This document shows, one piece after another, positions 49,024-57,564 of a stretch of 64,000 nt of DNA. Each line of letters starts with the position of its first letter. Positions within the stretch are counted from its first letter, which is position 1. The stretch comes from Nocardiopsis ansamitocini (GTDB lineage Bacteria; Actinomycetota; Actinomycetes; Streptosporangiales; Streptosporangiaceae). The position numbers were made by a program, and so were the translations under genes. The stretch lies in NCBI RefSeq assembly GCF_030268225.1, contig NZ_BSQG01000009.1, positions 1 to 64,000 on the forward strand. Reading direction: 5' to 3'. Under the pieces are notes generated by a model. It was not told the origin of the DNA. It ran no database searches and was given only the letters and a program-made list of their open reading frames with translations.

Positions 49024-50321
49024 TGTCCGACCCTTCACTGGCCGAACGCGCTGACGCCGTCCTGCCGCCCACCGCGTCGCGGGTGACCCGTCTGGGGATC
49101 ACCCGGGCCGAGGGCTCCTACGTGTGGTCCGAGACAGGACGGCGCTACCTTGACCTGACCTGTGGCGTGGGGGTGACCAACGTCGGCCACAACCATCCCG
49201 GCGTCATGTCCAGGGTGCGGGAGCAACTCGACTCCCTCGTACACGCCGGGCACAACGTCAGCTACTACCCGAGCTATGTCGAACTGGCGGAGCGTCTGGT
49301 CGCGGCCGTCCCCGGTCGTTACCGGGCCTACTTCAGCAACAGTGGAGCCGAGGCGGTGGAGTCCGCGCTGAAGATGTGCATGCGGGCGACAGGTCGCGGC
49401 GGGCTGATCGCGTTTCGCCGCGGATTCCACGGCAGGACGCTGGGGACGACGTCGTTGAGCACGTCCAGCGCCAAGTACCGGATCGGCTACGGCGAGGCCC
49501 TGCCGAGTGTGCAGCACCTGCCCTTCCCCTATGCGTTTCGCAGCGGACGGACCGAGGCCGAGGAGGTCCGCGAGTGCCTGCGCGCGTTCGACGAACACCT
49601 CCAACTGGTCACCGACCCCTCACAGGTGGCGGCGGTGGTCGTGGAGCCCGTGCAGGGCGAGGGTGGCTACCTCCCGGCTCCCGTGGAGTTCCTCCGCGAG
49701 CTGGCTCGACGCTGCTCCGAACTGGACATCCCCCTGGTCCTGGACGAGATCCAGACGGGGTTCGGCCGCACGGGGCGGCTCTTCGCCTACGAGCACTACG
49801 GGATCACCCCCGATGTCCTGGTCCTGGCCAAGGGGATCGCCAACGGCATGCCGCTCAGCGCCGTGGTCGCCCGTGAGGACTTGATGCTGGAGTGGCCCCC
49901 CGGCGCCCACGGCGGGACCTACGGCGGCAACCCCGTGTCGTGCGCGGCGGCGCTGGCGGTGCTGGACCTGCTCGACGAACCGCTGCTCGCGAGGGCGCGC
50001 CAGGTCGGCGACCGACTCCTGGAGGAGTTGCGCACGATCCTGGAGGCGTACCCGGGGGTGGTCGACGTGCGCGGGACCGGACTGATGATCGGGGTGGAGT
50101 TTTTGGACGGGTCGGGGGTGCCCGACCACGAGACGGTGGCGCTGCTGCGCGCGCACGCCGAGTCCGAGGGCCTGCTGCTGCTGCCGTGCGGCCCCGATCG
50201 CAACGTCATCCGACTGATCCCGCCGCTCACCGTCAGTGACGACGAGTTGGCTTTCGCGCTGTCCGTGTTCCGCTCTGGAGTGGAATCTGTGCTGGCCAGC
50301 GACATTTCCGCACGATTTTAG
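49023..50321 (+). CDS. Class III aminotransferase (PLP-dependent, omega-amino acid type)
   Basis: 432 aa from ATG 49023, overlapping the previous stop. Fold I class III: GxGVTNVGHNHP, FSNSGAEAVESALKM, FRRGFHGRT, VEPVQGEGGY, LDEIQTGFGRTGRLFA and the PLP Lys in LAKGIANGMPLSAVV. Similar to 4-aminobutyrate, acetylornithine or taurine-pyruvate aminotransferases; donor not decidable. It would yield an aldehyde (a substrate for the aldehyde dehydrogenase) from a terminal amine. Last gene before an internal promoter region with a second operator. Confidence 0.94.
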   Translation: MSDPSLAERADAVLPPTASRVTRLGITRAEGSYVWSETGRRYLDLTCGVGVTNVGHNHPGVMSRVREQLDSLVHAGHNVSYYPSYVELAERLVAAVPGRYRAYFSNSGAEAVESALKMCMRATGRGGLIAFRRGFHGRTLGTTSLSTSSAKYRIGYGEALPSVQHLPFPYAFRSGRTEAEEVRECLRAFDEHLQLVTDPSQVAAVVVEPVQGEGGYLPAPVEFLRELARRCSELDIPLVLDEIQTGFGRTGRLFAYEHYGITPDVLVLAKGIANGMPLSAVVAREDLMLEWPPGAHGGTYGGNPVSCAAALAVLDLLDEPLLARARQVGDRLLEELRTILEAYPGVVDVRGTGLMIGVEFLDGSGVPDHETVALLRAHAESEGLLLLPCGPDRNVIRLIPPLTVSDDELAFALSVFRSGVESVLASDISARF

Positions 50322-50361
50322 TTAAATGTCTTGATGTGACGGTAGCCACATAATACATTTT

Positions 50362-50397
50362 TGGTCTGACCATCGACATCAAGACCAACTGACCAAA
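50362..50397. promoter_or_regulatory. Second FadR-type operator, before tctC
   Basis: TGGTCTGACCA (50362-50372) and GACCAACTGACCAAA (50383-50397), both identical to sequences at 46427-46447. Located in an AT-rich, 106-bp gap (GTTAAATG..., CATAATACATTTTT) that looks like a promoter, directly upstream of the tctC SD. Confidence 0.75.
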
Positions 50398-50427
50398 CGG
50401 TTATCCGGTCATCCCAAAGGAGAGCTC

Positions 50428-51429
50428 ATGTCAGGCCCCCGACGCATGAAGCCCGGCACCTCGGCCACGGCACTCGCCGCACTGGCCGCCTCCAGCCTGC
50501 TCCTGGCCGGATGCGCGCCGTCCGGCGGAGCGGGTGCAGGAGGCGCCGACTTCCCCACCCGCCCCGTCGAACTGGTCAACCCCTGGGCCGCCGGCGGATC
50601 CCACGACGCGCACGCCCGGGCCATCGGTTCGGAGATCCAGGGCATCCTGGGCAAACCGATGACCGTCTCGATCAAGTCCGGCGGTGCGGGCAGCGTCGGG
50701 GCCTCCGACGTCGCCAAGCGGGCCAAGCCCGACGGCTACACCCTGCTGCTGGGCGACCAGACCAGTGTGATCGCCCGCCCCATGGTCGAGGAACTGCCCT
50801 ACACCTGGGAGGACCTGCGCCCGGTCGCCCAGATCAACGACAGTCCGATCGTCCTGGTCGTGCCCGGCGACAGCCCCTACGACTCCGTCGAGGATTTCGT
50901 GACGGCCGCCGAGGACGACCCCGGAGCGCTCAGCTACGGATCGGTCACCGGCCTGGGGCCCGACCAGATCCCCGTCGAACTGTTCATCCAGGCGGCCGGG
51001 ATCGACCTCAACCACGTGCCGTTCGACGGCGGCGGCACCTCCTACCGTGCCCTGCTCGCCAAAGACGTGGACATGGCCCCTCTCTTCCCCGCAGCGGTGA
51101 CCAAGGACATCGAGGAAGGCCGCCTCAAGGCGCTGGCGGTCACCTCGCCCGAACGGCACAAGGGTCTCCCCGACGTCCCCACCCTCACCGAGGAGGGCTA
51201 CGAGGTCGAGTGGGCGATGTTCCGCACCGTCTTCGCCCCCAAGGACACCCCGGACGAGGTCGTGGAGGTCCTGGAGCAGAACTTCACCGAACTGGCCGAG
51301 AACAAGGAGTTCGTCACGATCATCGAGGGCCTCGGCGAGGAGGTCGAACTCCTGACCGGCCCGGAACTTCAAGAGCGCATCGCCACCGACGCCGCTGCTC
51401 TCGACACGCTAGTGAAGGAATTGGGCTGA
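50428..51429 (+). CDS. tctC: Tripartite tricarboxylate transporter substrate-binding lipoprotein (TctC/Bug type)
   Basis: 333 aa, SD AAAGGAG. Signal with lipobox LLLAGC (Cys29). Mature Bug fold: PVELVNPWAAGGSHDAHAR (ligand loop 1, where most Bug proteins have Gly-x-x-Asp), VSIKSGGAGSVGASDVAKRAKPDGYTLLLG, and PFDGGGTSYRALLAKDVDM (second ligand loop). It captures a carboxylate outside the membrane and delivers it to TctAB. The transporter genes are split: tctC here, tctB and tctA after two enzyme genes, all on one strand. Confidence 0.93.
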   Translation: MSGPRRMKPGTSATALAALAASSLLLAGCAPSGGAGAGGADFPTRPVELVNPWAAGGSHDAHARAIGSEIQGILGKPMTVSIKSGGAGSVGASDVAKRAKPDGYTLLLGDQTSVIARPMVEELPYTWEDLRPVAQINDSPIVLVVPGDSPYDSVEDFVTAAEDDPGALSYGSVTGLGPDQIPVELFIQAAGIDLNHVPFDGGGTSYRALLAKDVDMAPLFPAAVTKDIEEGRLKALAVTSPERHKGLPDVPTLTEEGYEVEWAMFRTVFAPKDTPDEVVEVLEQNFTELAENKEFVTIIEGLGEEVELLTGPELQERIATDAAALDTLVKELG

Positions 51430-51432
51430 CCT

Positions 51433-52872
51433 GTGCTTTTCCACGGACCGCCGAACGAGTTGAGCTGGTGGCTCGACCAGGCGACACCAGGCGCCGAACC
51501 GGACGCCCCCTCCCTGACCGAAACGATCTCCGCCGACGTGTGCATCGTCGGCGGAGGATACACGGGCCTCTGGACGGCCCTGCGGATCAAGGCCGTCGAC
51601 CCCTCGGCCGACGTCGCGCTGATCGAGGCCCAGACCTGCGGCAGCGGCGCCAGCGGTCGCAACGGCGGGTTCATGTTGAGCTGGTGGCCCAAGCTCGCCA
51701 CCCTGATCAAGCTCTTCGGCACCGACGAAGGCGTCCGGCTGGCCGCCGCTTCCACCCGGTCCATCCTGGAGATCGGCGCGTTCTGCGAAGAGAACGGCAT
51801 CGACGCCCACTACCGGCGTGACGGATGGCTGTGGGCGGCCACGAACCAGGCCCAGATCGGAGCCTGGGACGAGGCCGTACGCGTCAGCGGCGAGCACGGG
51901 TACACGCCCTTCGCCGCCTGGGACAGCGCCACGGTCGCGGAGACGGCCGGATCGCCCACCCACGTCGGGGGGGTCTTCGAGCGCGACGCGGCAACCGTAC
52001 AGCCCGCGCTGCTCGCCCGCGGGCTGCGCCGGGTGGCGATCGAACGCGGGGTGCGGATCTACGAGCACTCCCCCATGACCGGCTGGCAGGACGGCAGCAC
52101 GGTGGTGGTGCGCACCCCGCACGGCAGCGTCCGGGCCGACAAGGTCGTCCTCGCCACAAACGCCTGGATGACACGCGAGCCCCGGATCGCCAAGGCACTG
52201 ATCGTCGTGACCAGCGACATGGTGGTGACCGACCCACTGCCCCCGGAGCTCTCCCACGTGGGGCCGCGCGGCGGGATCGGGGTGTCGGACTCCCGCATGC
52301 TCGTGAACTACTACCACACGACCGCCGACGGCCGGCTGGCCTTCGGCCACGGCGGCGGGAACTTCGGGTTCGGACGACGCGTCGGCAAACAGTTCAACGG
52401 CGCCTCCGCCCGTGCCGAGGCCGTGACCAAGACGATGGTCCAGCTCTACCCCGAACTGTCCCGGGACGCGGTCGTGCGCAGTTGGACGGGGCCGATCGAC
52501 CGATCGATCAGCTCGCTGCCCTTCTTCGGCCAGCTCGGCCGCACCGGCCGTGTCCTGTACGGGGTCGGGTTCTCCGGCAACGGTGTCGGCCCCAGCCACC
52601 TCGCCGGAAAGATCCTGGCCTCGCGAGCACTGGGCCTCGACGACGAGTGGGGCAGCGGTCGTATCGCCAAGGGCCCCGTCGGCACCTACCCTCCCGAGCC
52701 CTTCAAATACATCGGCGGCACCACCATCGGCGCCGTCCTGGAGCACAAGGAGAAGTTGGAGGACCAGGGACGCGCCCCCGGGCCCGTGACCCGCGCCCTG
52801 TCCAAACTCGCCCCGCCCGGGCTCGTCCCGGTCCGGGTGAACAGCAAACCCGACTCCGTTCCCAACCCCTGA
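51433..52872 (+). CDS. FAD-dependent amine/amino acid oxidase (DAO family)
   Basis: 479 aa from GTG 51433, 3 bp after tctC. Rossmann motif DVCIVGGGYTGLWTALRI at residues about 34-52 and the acidic end of beta-2 (ALIEAQ), SGASGRNGGF (flavin-attachment-side motif of gamma-glutamylputrescine/glycine-oxidase-like DAO proteins), and C-terminal GVGFSGNGVGPSHLAGKIL that closes the FAD site. It would oxidise a C-N bond of a secondary amine or amino acid to an aldehyde or keto acid, using O2 or a quinone. Immediate coupling to the binding protein links the imported ligand to this oxidase. Confidence 0.92.
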   Translation: MLFHGPPNELSWWLDQATPGAEPDAPSLTETISADVCIVGGGYTGLWTALRIKAVDPSADVALIEAQTCGSGASGRNGGFMLSWWPKLATLIKLFGTDEGVRLAAASTRSILEIGAFCEENGIDAHYRRDGWLWAATNQAQIGAWDEAVRVSGEHGYTPFAAWDSATVAETAGSPTHVGGVFERDAATVQPALLARGLRRVAIERGVRIYEHSPMTGWQDGSTVVVRTPHGSVRADKVVLATNAWMTREPRIAKALIVVTSDMVVTDPLPPELSHVGPRGGIGVSDSRMLVNYYHTTADGRLAFGHGGGNFGFGRRVGKQFNGASARAEAVTKTMVQLYPELSRDAVVRSWTGPIDRSISSLPFFGQLGRTGRVLYGVGFSGNGVGPSHLAGKILASRALGLDDEWGSGRIAKGPVGTYPPEPFKYIGGTTIGAVLEHKEKLEDQGRAPGPVTRALSKLAPPGLVPVRVNSKPDSVPNP

Positions 52873-52882
52873 AGGAGACCAT

Positions 52883-53881
52883 ATGAGTGACGCACGACTA
52901 CTCGAAGGCGCCCGGCGGCTCATCGGCTGCGGACGCATCAAGCCCGGCGAAGAAGTCCTGATCATCACCGACACCCGCATGGACGCCGAGGTCGTCGAGG
53001 CATTCGCCCAGGCGGTGCGCGAGGAGGGAGCCGACCTCGTCGTGGCCACCATGGCCGCCCGAAGCGGCCCCGGGCAGTCGCCCCCGGAGATCCTCGCCAA
53101 GGGGATGCGCGGCGCCGACCTGGCAATCGAACTGACCTCGGAGTTCGTCCACCACAGCATCGCCCGCCAGTCCGCGCAGCGTGCGGGTCTGCGCTACCTC
53201 TTCATCGGCGACATCGACCGCGAGATGCTGGAGGGTCCCGGCGCCGTCTACGCCGACTTCGAAGCCATCGCCCCCCGGATCGTCCGGCTCTCGGAGGCCA
53301 TCACCGCCGGCTCGACCATGCGCATCACCGCGCCCGGCGGCACCGACATGACCTTCGACCTGGTCGGCCGCAACGGTCGTGCCCTCACCGGCCTGGCCGA
53401 TGCCCCCTCCACCTTCGGCGCTCCCCCCTGCCTCGAAGGCGGGGTGATCCCCAAACCGGGCGGCAGCAGCGGCCGGGTGGTCGTGGACGCCTACTGCGTC
53501 GGCGTGGGACTGATCGACACCCCCATCACCGTCGAGGTGGAGAACGGACGGGCGGTGAGCATCGAGGGCGGGCCCGAGGCCGAGAAACTACGGGGCCTCC
53601 TGGAGGGGACCGGCAACGCCAACGCCCACAACGTCTCCGAGGTCGGGATCGGCTTCAACGACTCCGCCCTGCTGATCGACAACGTCACCAGCGCCGAATC
53701 CCTCTACGGGACGGCGCACATCGCCCTGGGCTCCACCCCTGCCGACCTGGACATCGAGATGATCAACGCCGGGATCCACCTCGACATGGTCTTCCACCGG
53801 CCGACGATCACGATCGACGGCTCCGAGGTCTTCGCCGACGGCGTCTTCCTGTTGGACCCTGCCGCGGAGTCCCAGCGGTGA
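52883..53881 (+). CDS. M29 aminopeptidase-like / NicX (2,5-dihydroxypyridine dioxygenase)-like metalloenzyme
   Basis: 332 aa, SD AAGGAGACC. Two-domain fold of peptidase family M29. Putative metal ligands are E263 (VSEVGIGFND), H289 (GTAHIALG) and the H309-x-D311 pair (GIHLDMVF), the arrangement of NicX. Some members hydrolyse amides or peptides, others open a dihydroxypyridine ring. Which one applies here is undetermined. The stop is overlapped by the tctB GTG (GTGA), so it is inside the transporter operon. Confidence 0.78.
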   Translation: MSDARLLEGARRLIGCGRIKPGEEVLIITDTRMDAEVVEAFAQAVREEGADLVVATMAARSGPGQSPPEILAKGMRGADLAIELTSEFVHHSIARQSAQRAGLRYLFIGDIDREMLEGPGAVYADFEAIAPRIVRLSEAITAGSTMRITAPGGTDMTFDLVGRNGRALTGLADAPSTFGAPPCLEGGVIPKPGGSSGRVVVDAYCVGVGLIDTPITVEVENGRAVSIEGGPEAEKLRGLLEGTGNANAHNVSEVGIGFNDSALLIDNVTSAESLYGTAHIALGSTPADLDIEMINAGIHLDMVFHRPTITIDGSEVFADGVFLLDPAAESQR

Positions 53882-54423
53882 CGGCCGCGCACGGCCGGGA
53901 GGCGCCGGAGATCGCGGGGGAGGGCGCCGGCGAGCCGGACGAGCAGACCCATGGAAGTCTCCTCTTCGAGCGGATCACCGCGGGGGTGTGCCTGGCCGGA
54001 TCCGTCTTCCTGCTCGTGCGCGCCGAGTCCCTCATCTCGCAGTCCGCTCTCGCACGGCCGGGGGCGTTTCCCGCGCACGGCGCGATCCTGCTGGCCGCCG
54101 CCGTGCTCGGCCTCGCCTCTCTCGGCTGGCTCATCCAGGCGCTGCGCAAACGGGCCCCGGACGGTGAGGGCGGGGTGGCTCCCTTCCCGGAGGTGCTGCC
54201 GGTCTTCGCCATCCTGCTCGTGGGGGCCTACTCCGCGGGCTGGCTGGGGCTGCTGCCCGCCGCGGCCCTGACCTACATCGCCGTGATGCTCTACTACCGC
54301 GACCGGGGTGTGGCGTTCATCCTGATCAGCGCGGTCGTCTACGTCGCCTTCCTGCACTACGGCATGGAAGTCCTCCTCCAGGTGCCGCTCGCACGGTCGC
54401 CGTACCTGGCCCTCCCCTTCTGA
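53878..54423 (+). CDS. tctB: Tripartite tricarboxylate transporter small membrane subunit TctB
   Basis: 181 aa from GTG 53878 overlapping the preceding stop. A hydrophilic N-terminus (about 28 residues) is followed by four helices (ITAGVCLAGSVFLLV; AILLAAAVLGLASLGWLI; VLPVFAILLVGAYSAGWLGLL with AAALTYIAVMLYY; VAFILISAVVYVAFLHYG). This is the TctB topology. Forms the permease with TctA. Confidence 0.9.
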   Translation: MTAAHGREAPEIAGEGAGEPDEQTHGSLLFERITAGVCLAGSVFLLVRAESLISQSALARPGAFPAHGAILLAAAVLGLASLGWLIQALRKRAPDGEGGVAPFPEVLPVFAILLVGAYSAGWLGLLPAAALTYIAVMLYYRDRGVAFILISAVVYVAFLHYGMEVLLQVPLARSPYLALPF

Positions 54424-54481
54424 ACGACCCCCGCGCCCTTTCGCGCGCTCCGGGGGGATCCCTGGTTAGAGGCGATTCTCA

Positions 54482-55990
54482 ATGGCCGAATTGTTGACCG
54501 AGGCACTGAGTCTCACGCTGGATCCACAGGTCTGGCTGTACGTGTTCGTCGGCATCGTCCTCGGCATGTTCGTCGGCGCGATCCCGGGGCTCACCGCCAC
54601 CATGGCGGTGACCGTCCTGCTGCCGATCGCGTTCTACCTGCCGCCGCACGTGGGCATCCCCTTCCTGATCGCGATCACGAAGGGGGCCTTCTACTCCGGT
54701 TCGATCCCGGCGATCCTGATGTCCACACCGGGGACGGGAGCCGCCGCCGCAACCGTCCTCGACGGGTACCCGCTGGCCAAGCAGGGCAAGGCCCGCAAGG
54801 CCCTGGAGGTCTCCCTCTACGGGTCGGTGGTCGGCGACATCATCTCCAACATCGTCGCGATCTTCCTGGCGTCGCTGGTGGCCTCGGTCGCGTTGAAGCT
54901 GGGGCCGCCCGAGTTGGTGGTCGTGATGGTCTTCGGCCTGCTGCTGATCGCCTTCCTGAGCGGGCGCTCCTTCACCAAGGGGTGCGTGGCGGCCGGGTTG
55001 GGACTACTGCTGGCCACCATCGGCATCGACCCGATCCACGGCACGAGCCGGCTGACGTTCGGCTGGATCGAGCTCAGCAGCGGCATCGACTTCATCCCGA
55101 TGGTGCTGGGGCTGTACGCGGTGGCGGAGCTGCTGCGGATGGGGCGGGCCACCACGTTGAAGCCGATGAGCTCGGGCACGTCGATGGGTGAGCGGCTGAC
55201 CCGCAAGGAACTGGTCTCGACCCTTCCCACGATGGGCCGGGCCACGGTCATCGGCACCGCCGTGGGGATGCTGCCCGCCCTGAACCAGATCGTGGCGTCC
55301 TTCCTGGCCTGGAGCAATGAGCGCCGCCGCTCCTCGACCCCGGAGGAGTTCGGGAAGGGTTCACTCAAGGGCGTGGCCGCGACGGAGACCGCGAACAACG
55401 CGGTCAACGGGCCGTCCATGATCCCGCTGCTCAGTTTCGGCATCCCTGGCGACACGATCACCGCGGTGCTGCTGGCCGCCCTGCTGGTGCAGGGGATCTC
55501 TCCGGGGCCCAACATCTTCCAGGAGCACGGCCCGGTCATCTACGCGATGTTCCTGGTGTTCATCCTGAGCAGCCTCGTGCTGTTGCTGGTCGGGGTGGTG
55601 TCGCTGAAGTACGTGGCGATGCTGTCCAAGCTCCCGGCCACCCGCATGCTCGCCGCGGCCATCCTGTTCTCCTTCGTGGGCGCCTACGCCATCAACTACT
55701 CCCTGTTCGACGTCGTGGTGATGATGGTCTTCGGCCTGGTCGGCTACGTCTTCATGGTCCTGGGCCTTCCCCGGGAGCCGCTGCTGATCACGTTCCTGCT
55801 CGCGCCGCAGATCGAGTCGAGCCTGGGCCAGGCGCTGGCCATGGACGGGGCGATGATCTTCGTCGAGCGCCCCGTCTCGCTGGGCCTGCTCGGCGTGCTG
55901 GTGGTCACCCTGGTCTACCTGCTGTCGCGGGCGTCCAAGATCCGCAGGATGCAGAAGGCCGAGGAGGACCCGACCCTGCTCAGGAAGTGA
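54482..55990 (+). CDS. tctA: Tripartite tricarboxylate transporter large permease TctA
   Basis: 502 aa, 10-12 membrane helices. Family signatures GMFVGAIPGLTATMAVTVLLP near the N-terminus, YSGSIPAILMSTPGTGAAAATVLDGYPLAKQGKA (landmarks NTPG-like STPGTG, DGYPLAKQG), and the second copy LLSFGIPGDTITAVLLAALLVQGISPGP. Uses the ion gradient to drive uptake of the TctC-bound carboxylate. SD GAGG; 58 bp after tctB. Confidence 0.95.
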   Translation: MAELLTEALSLTLDPQVWLYVFVGIVLGMFVGAIPGLTATMAVTVLLPIAFYLPPHVGIPFLIAITKGAFYSGSIPAILMSTPGTGAAAATVLDGYPLAKQGKARKALEVSLYGSVVGDIISNIVAIFLASLVASVALKLGPPELVVVMVFGLLLIAFLSGRSFTKGCVAAGLGLLLATIGIDPIHGTSRLTFGWIELSSGIDFIPMVLGLYAVAELLRMGRATTLKPMSSGTSMGERLTRKELVSTLPTMGRATVIGTAVGMLPALNQIVASFLAWSNERRRSSTPEEFGKGSLKGVAATETANNAVNGPSMIPLLSFGIPGDTITAVLLAALLVQGISPGPNIFQEHGPVIYAMFLVFILSSLVLLLVGVVSLKYVAMLSKLPATRMLAAAILFSFVGAYAINYSLFDVVVMMVFGLVGYVFMVLGLPREPLLITFLLAPQIESSLGQALAMDGAMIFVERPVSLGLLGVLVVTLVYLLSRASKIRRMQKAEEDPTLLRK

Positions 55991-56018
55991 TCGGGGCACG
56001 GTGGGGACGGGGTGAGTC

Positions 56019-56783
56019 GTGGACGCGTGGTCGTTCGCGTTCCTGATCCTGGCAGGGGTGGGCGCCGGCCTGGTCGGATCGGTGGCCGGGCTGGCGTCTC
56101 TGGTGAGCTACCCGGCGCTGCTGGCCTACGGTCTGGCGCCGGTGGCCGCGACGGTCACCAACACCGTGGCGATCCTGAGCACCACGGCGGGCTCCGTCGC
56201 CGGGTCCCGCGCGGAGCTGCGGGGCCAGGGGCCGCGGCTCGCGATCGTCTCCCTGGCCGTGGGCGCCGGGGGCGCGGTGGGGGCCGTTCTGCTGCTCACC
56301 ACCCCTGAGGCCGTCTTCGCCCGGATCGTGCCGTGGCTGATCGCGATCGGGGCGCTGTCGCTGCTGGCGCGCGACCGCCTCCGGTCGGTCCTCGCCCCGT
56401 TCCTGGCCCGCTCGGACGCGGGAAGGCGGCCGACCTGGAGCCTGCTGTGCTGTGCGGCGGTGCTGGGGGTCTACGGCGGGTACTTCGGAGCGGCTGCGGG
56501 CATCATCATGCTCGCCCTGTTGTCGGTGTCGGCCGTGGAGCCCATCGCGGTGAGCAATGCGGTGAAGAACGTGGTGATGGGCGCGGCCAACGTCGTCGCC
56601 GGGACGGTGTTCGCCTTTCTGGCACCGGTCGACTGGGCGGTGGCGGGTGTCCTCGCCCTGGGCTGCTTCGTGGGGAGCTGGATCGGTCCCTCGGTGGTGC
56701 GCAGGGTGGACGACCGCCTGCTGCGCGGGGGCGTGGCAGCGGCCGGGCTGGGACTGGCCGGCCACCTGTGGTGGACGGGGTGA
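56019..56783 (+). CDS. TSUP-family permease (TauE/SafE)
   Basis: 254 aa from GTG 56019, 7-8 helices. Starts AFLILAGVGAGLVGSVAGLASLVSYPALLAYGL, the TSUP N-terminal repeat, and repeats it as GVYGGYFGAAAGIIMLALLSV, with NAVKNVVMGAANV. TauE/SafE proteins export sulfite or sulfoacetate or move other anions. Last gene of the plus-strand island, 28 bp after tctA. Its presence is the main hint that an organosulfur compound could be the substrate; other TSUP proteins carry unrelated anions. Confidence 0.9.
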   Translation: MDAWSFAFLILAGVGAGLVGSVAGLASLVSYPALLAYGLAPVAATVTNTVAILSTTAGSVAGSRAELRGQGPRLAIVSLAVGAGGAVGAVLLLTTPEAVFARIVPWLIAIGALSLLARDRLRSVLAPFLARSDAGRRPTWSLLCCAAVLGVYGGYFGAAAGIIMLALLSVSAVEPIAVSNAVKNVVMGAANVVAGTVFAFLAPVDWAVAGVLALGCFVGSWIGPSVVRRVDDRLLRGGVAAAGLGLAGHLWWTG

Positions 56784-56792
56784 GCCGTCGGC

Positions 56793-57518
56793 TCAGCCGA
56801 CGACCTCGGTCCACAACCGGTCCAGCGCGTCCGTGTGGTCGGCATCGCCGAGCGCCTGCGCCACCAGGAGCCGTCCCGTACGGGTGAGGTGGTCGCGCAT
56901 GGCCTGCTCGGCCGCGCCTGGGTCGCCGGCGCGCAGTGCTTCGACGACCGGGCGGTGCTCGGTCTCGATCTCCTGGAGCGTGCGCGATCGTCCGGCGGTG
57001 GAGGCACCCAGCAGTCGCACGGTGTCGCGGAGCGAGCCCACGATGGCAGCGGCCCGGGCGTTGCCGGAACCCCGCAGGATCAGTTCGTGCAGGCGCTGGT
57101 CGTCGCGGAAGAACCCGGCCCGGTCCCCGGAACGGGCCGCCTCGCGCATGGCCGCCGCGCAGTGGTCGATCTCGGCCAGGACAGCGGGGTCGCGTCGGTC
57201 GGCGATCCTGCGCACCGCGGGAAGTTCGAGGGCGAGTCGGACCCCGAAGATCTCCGCTATGTCGCGCGGGTCGGGCAGCACGATACGAAAGCCGCGGTTG
57301 CGTTCGAAGGCGACGAGTCCGGCTTCCGCGAGCCGGAGCAGGGCCTCGCGGACCGGGCTGCGCGAGACCTCCAACTGCTCGGCGAGCTGGTAGACGGAGT
57401 AGAGCTCCCCGGGCAGGTAGGCGCCGGTACGGACACCCTCACGCACGGCGGCGACCACCTCGTCGGTGAGCGAGGCTCTTCGGGGGATCGCGCGGTGCCG
57501 GTCCGCTGGAGACGTCAC
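56793..57518 (-). CDS. GntR family regulator (FCD domain)
   Basis: 241 aa from GTG 57518. N-terminal wHTH VREGVRTGAYLPGELYSVYQLAEQLEVSRSPVREALLRLAEAGL (landmark SVYQLAEQLEVSRSPVREAL) and a C-terminal FCD domain (LALELPAVRRIA ... DQRLHELILRGSGN ... EIETEHRPVVEALRAGD) with the expected Asp/His ligand residues. Convergent with the TSUP gene (9 bp) and divergent from the FAD/Fe-S oxidase. A palindrome CATGTAACATG in the shared 46-bp gap is the likely operator. Confidence 0.92.
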   Translation of the reverse strand: MTSPADRHRAIPRRASLTDEVVAAVREGVRTGAYLPGELYSVYQLAEQLEVSRSPVREALLRLAEAGLVAFERNRGFRIVLPDPRDIAEIFGVRLALELPAVRRIADRRDPAVLAEIDHCAAAMREAARSGDRAGFFRDDQRLHELILRGSGNARAAAIVGSLRDTVRLLGASTAGRSRTLQEIETEHRPVVEALRAGDPGAAEQAMRDHLTRTGRLLVAQALGDADHTDALDRLWTEVVG

Positions 57519-57547
57519 CGTGTCAATCTATCCTCCCTGACACATCG

Positions 57548-57558
57548 CATGTAACATG
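57548..57558. promoter_or_regulatory. Palindromic operator candidate CATGTAACATG
   Basis: 5-bp arms around one A, between the GntR gene and the divergent FAD/Fe-S oxidase gene. It contains TAACAT (57552-57557), correctly spaced as a -10 element for a leaderless transcript starting at ATG 57565, so regulator binding would block the promoter. Confidence 0.55.
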
Positions 57559-57564
57559 CTACTT

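Noticed and set aside
51409-53160. Minus-strand ORF of 583 codons
   Set aside because: Antisense of the DAO oxidase gene.
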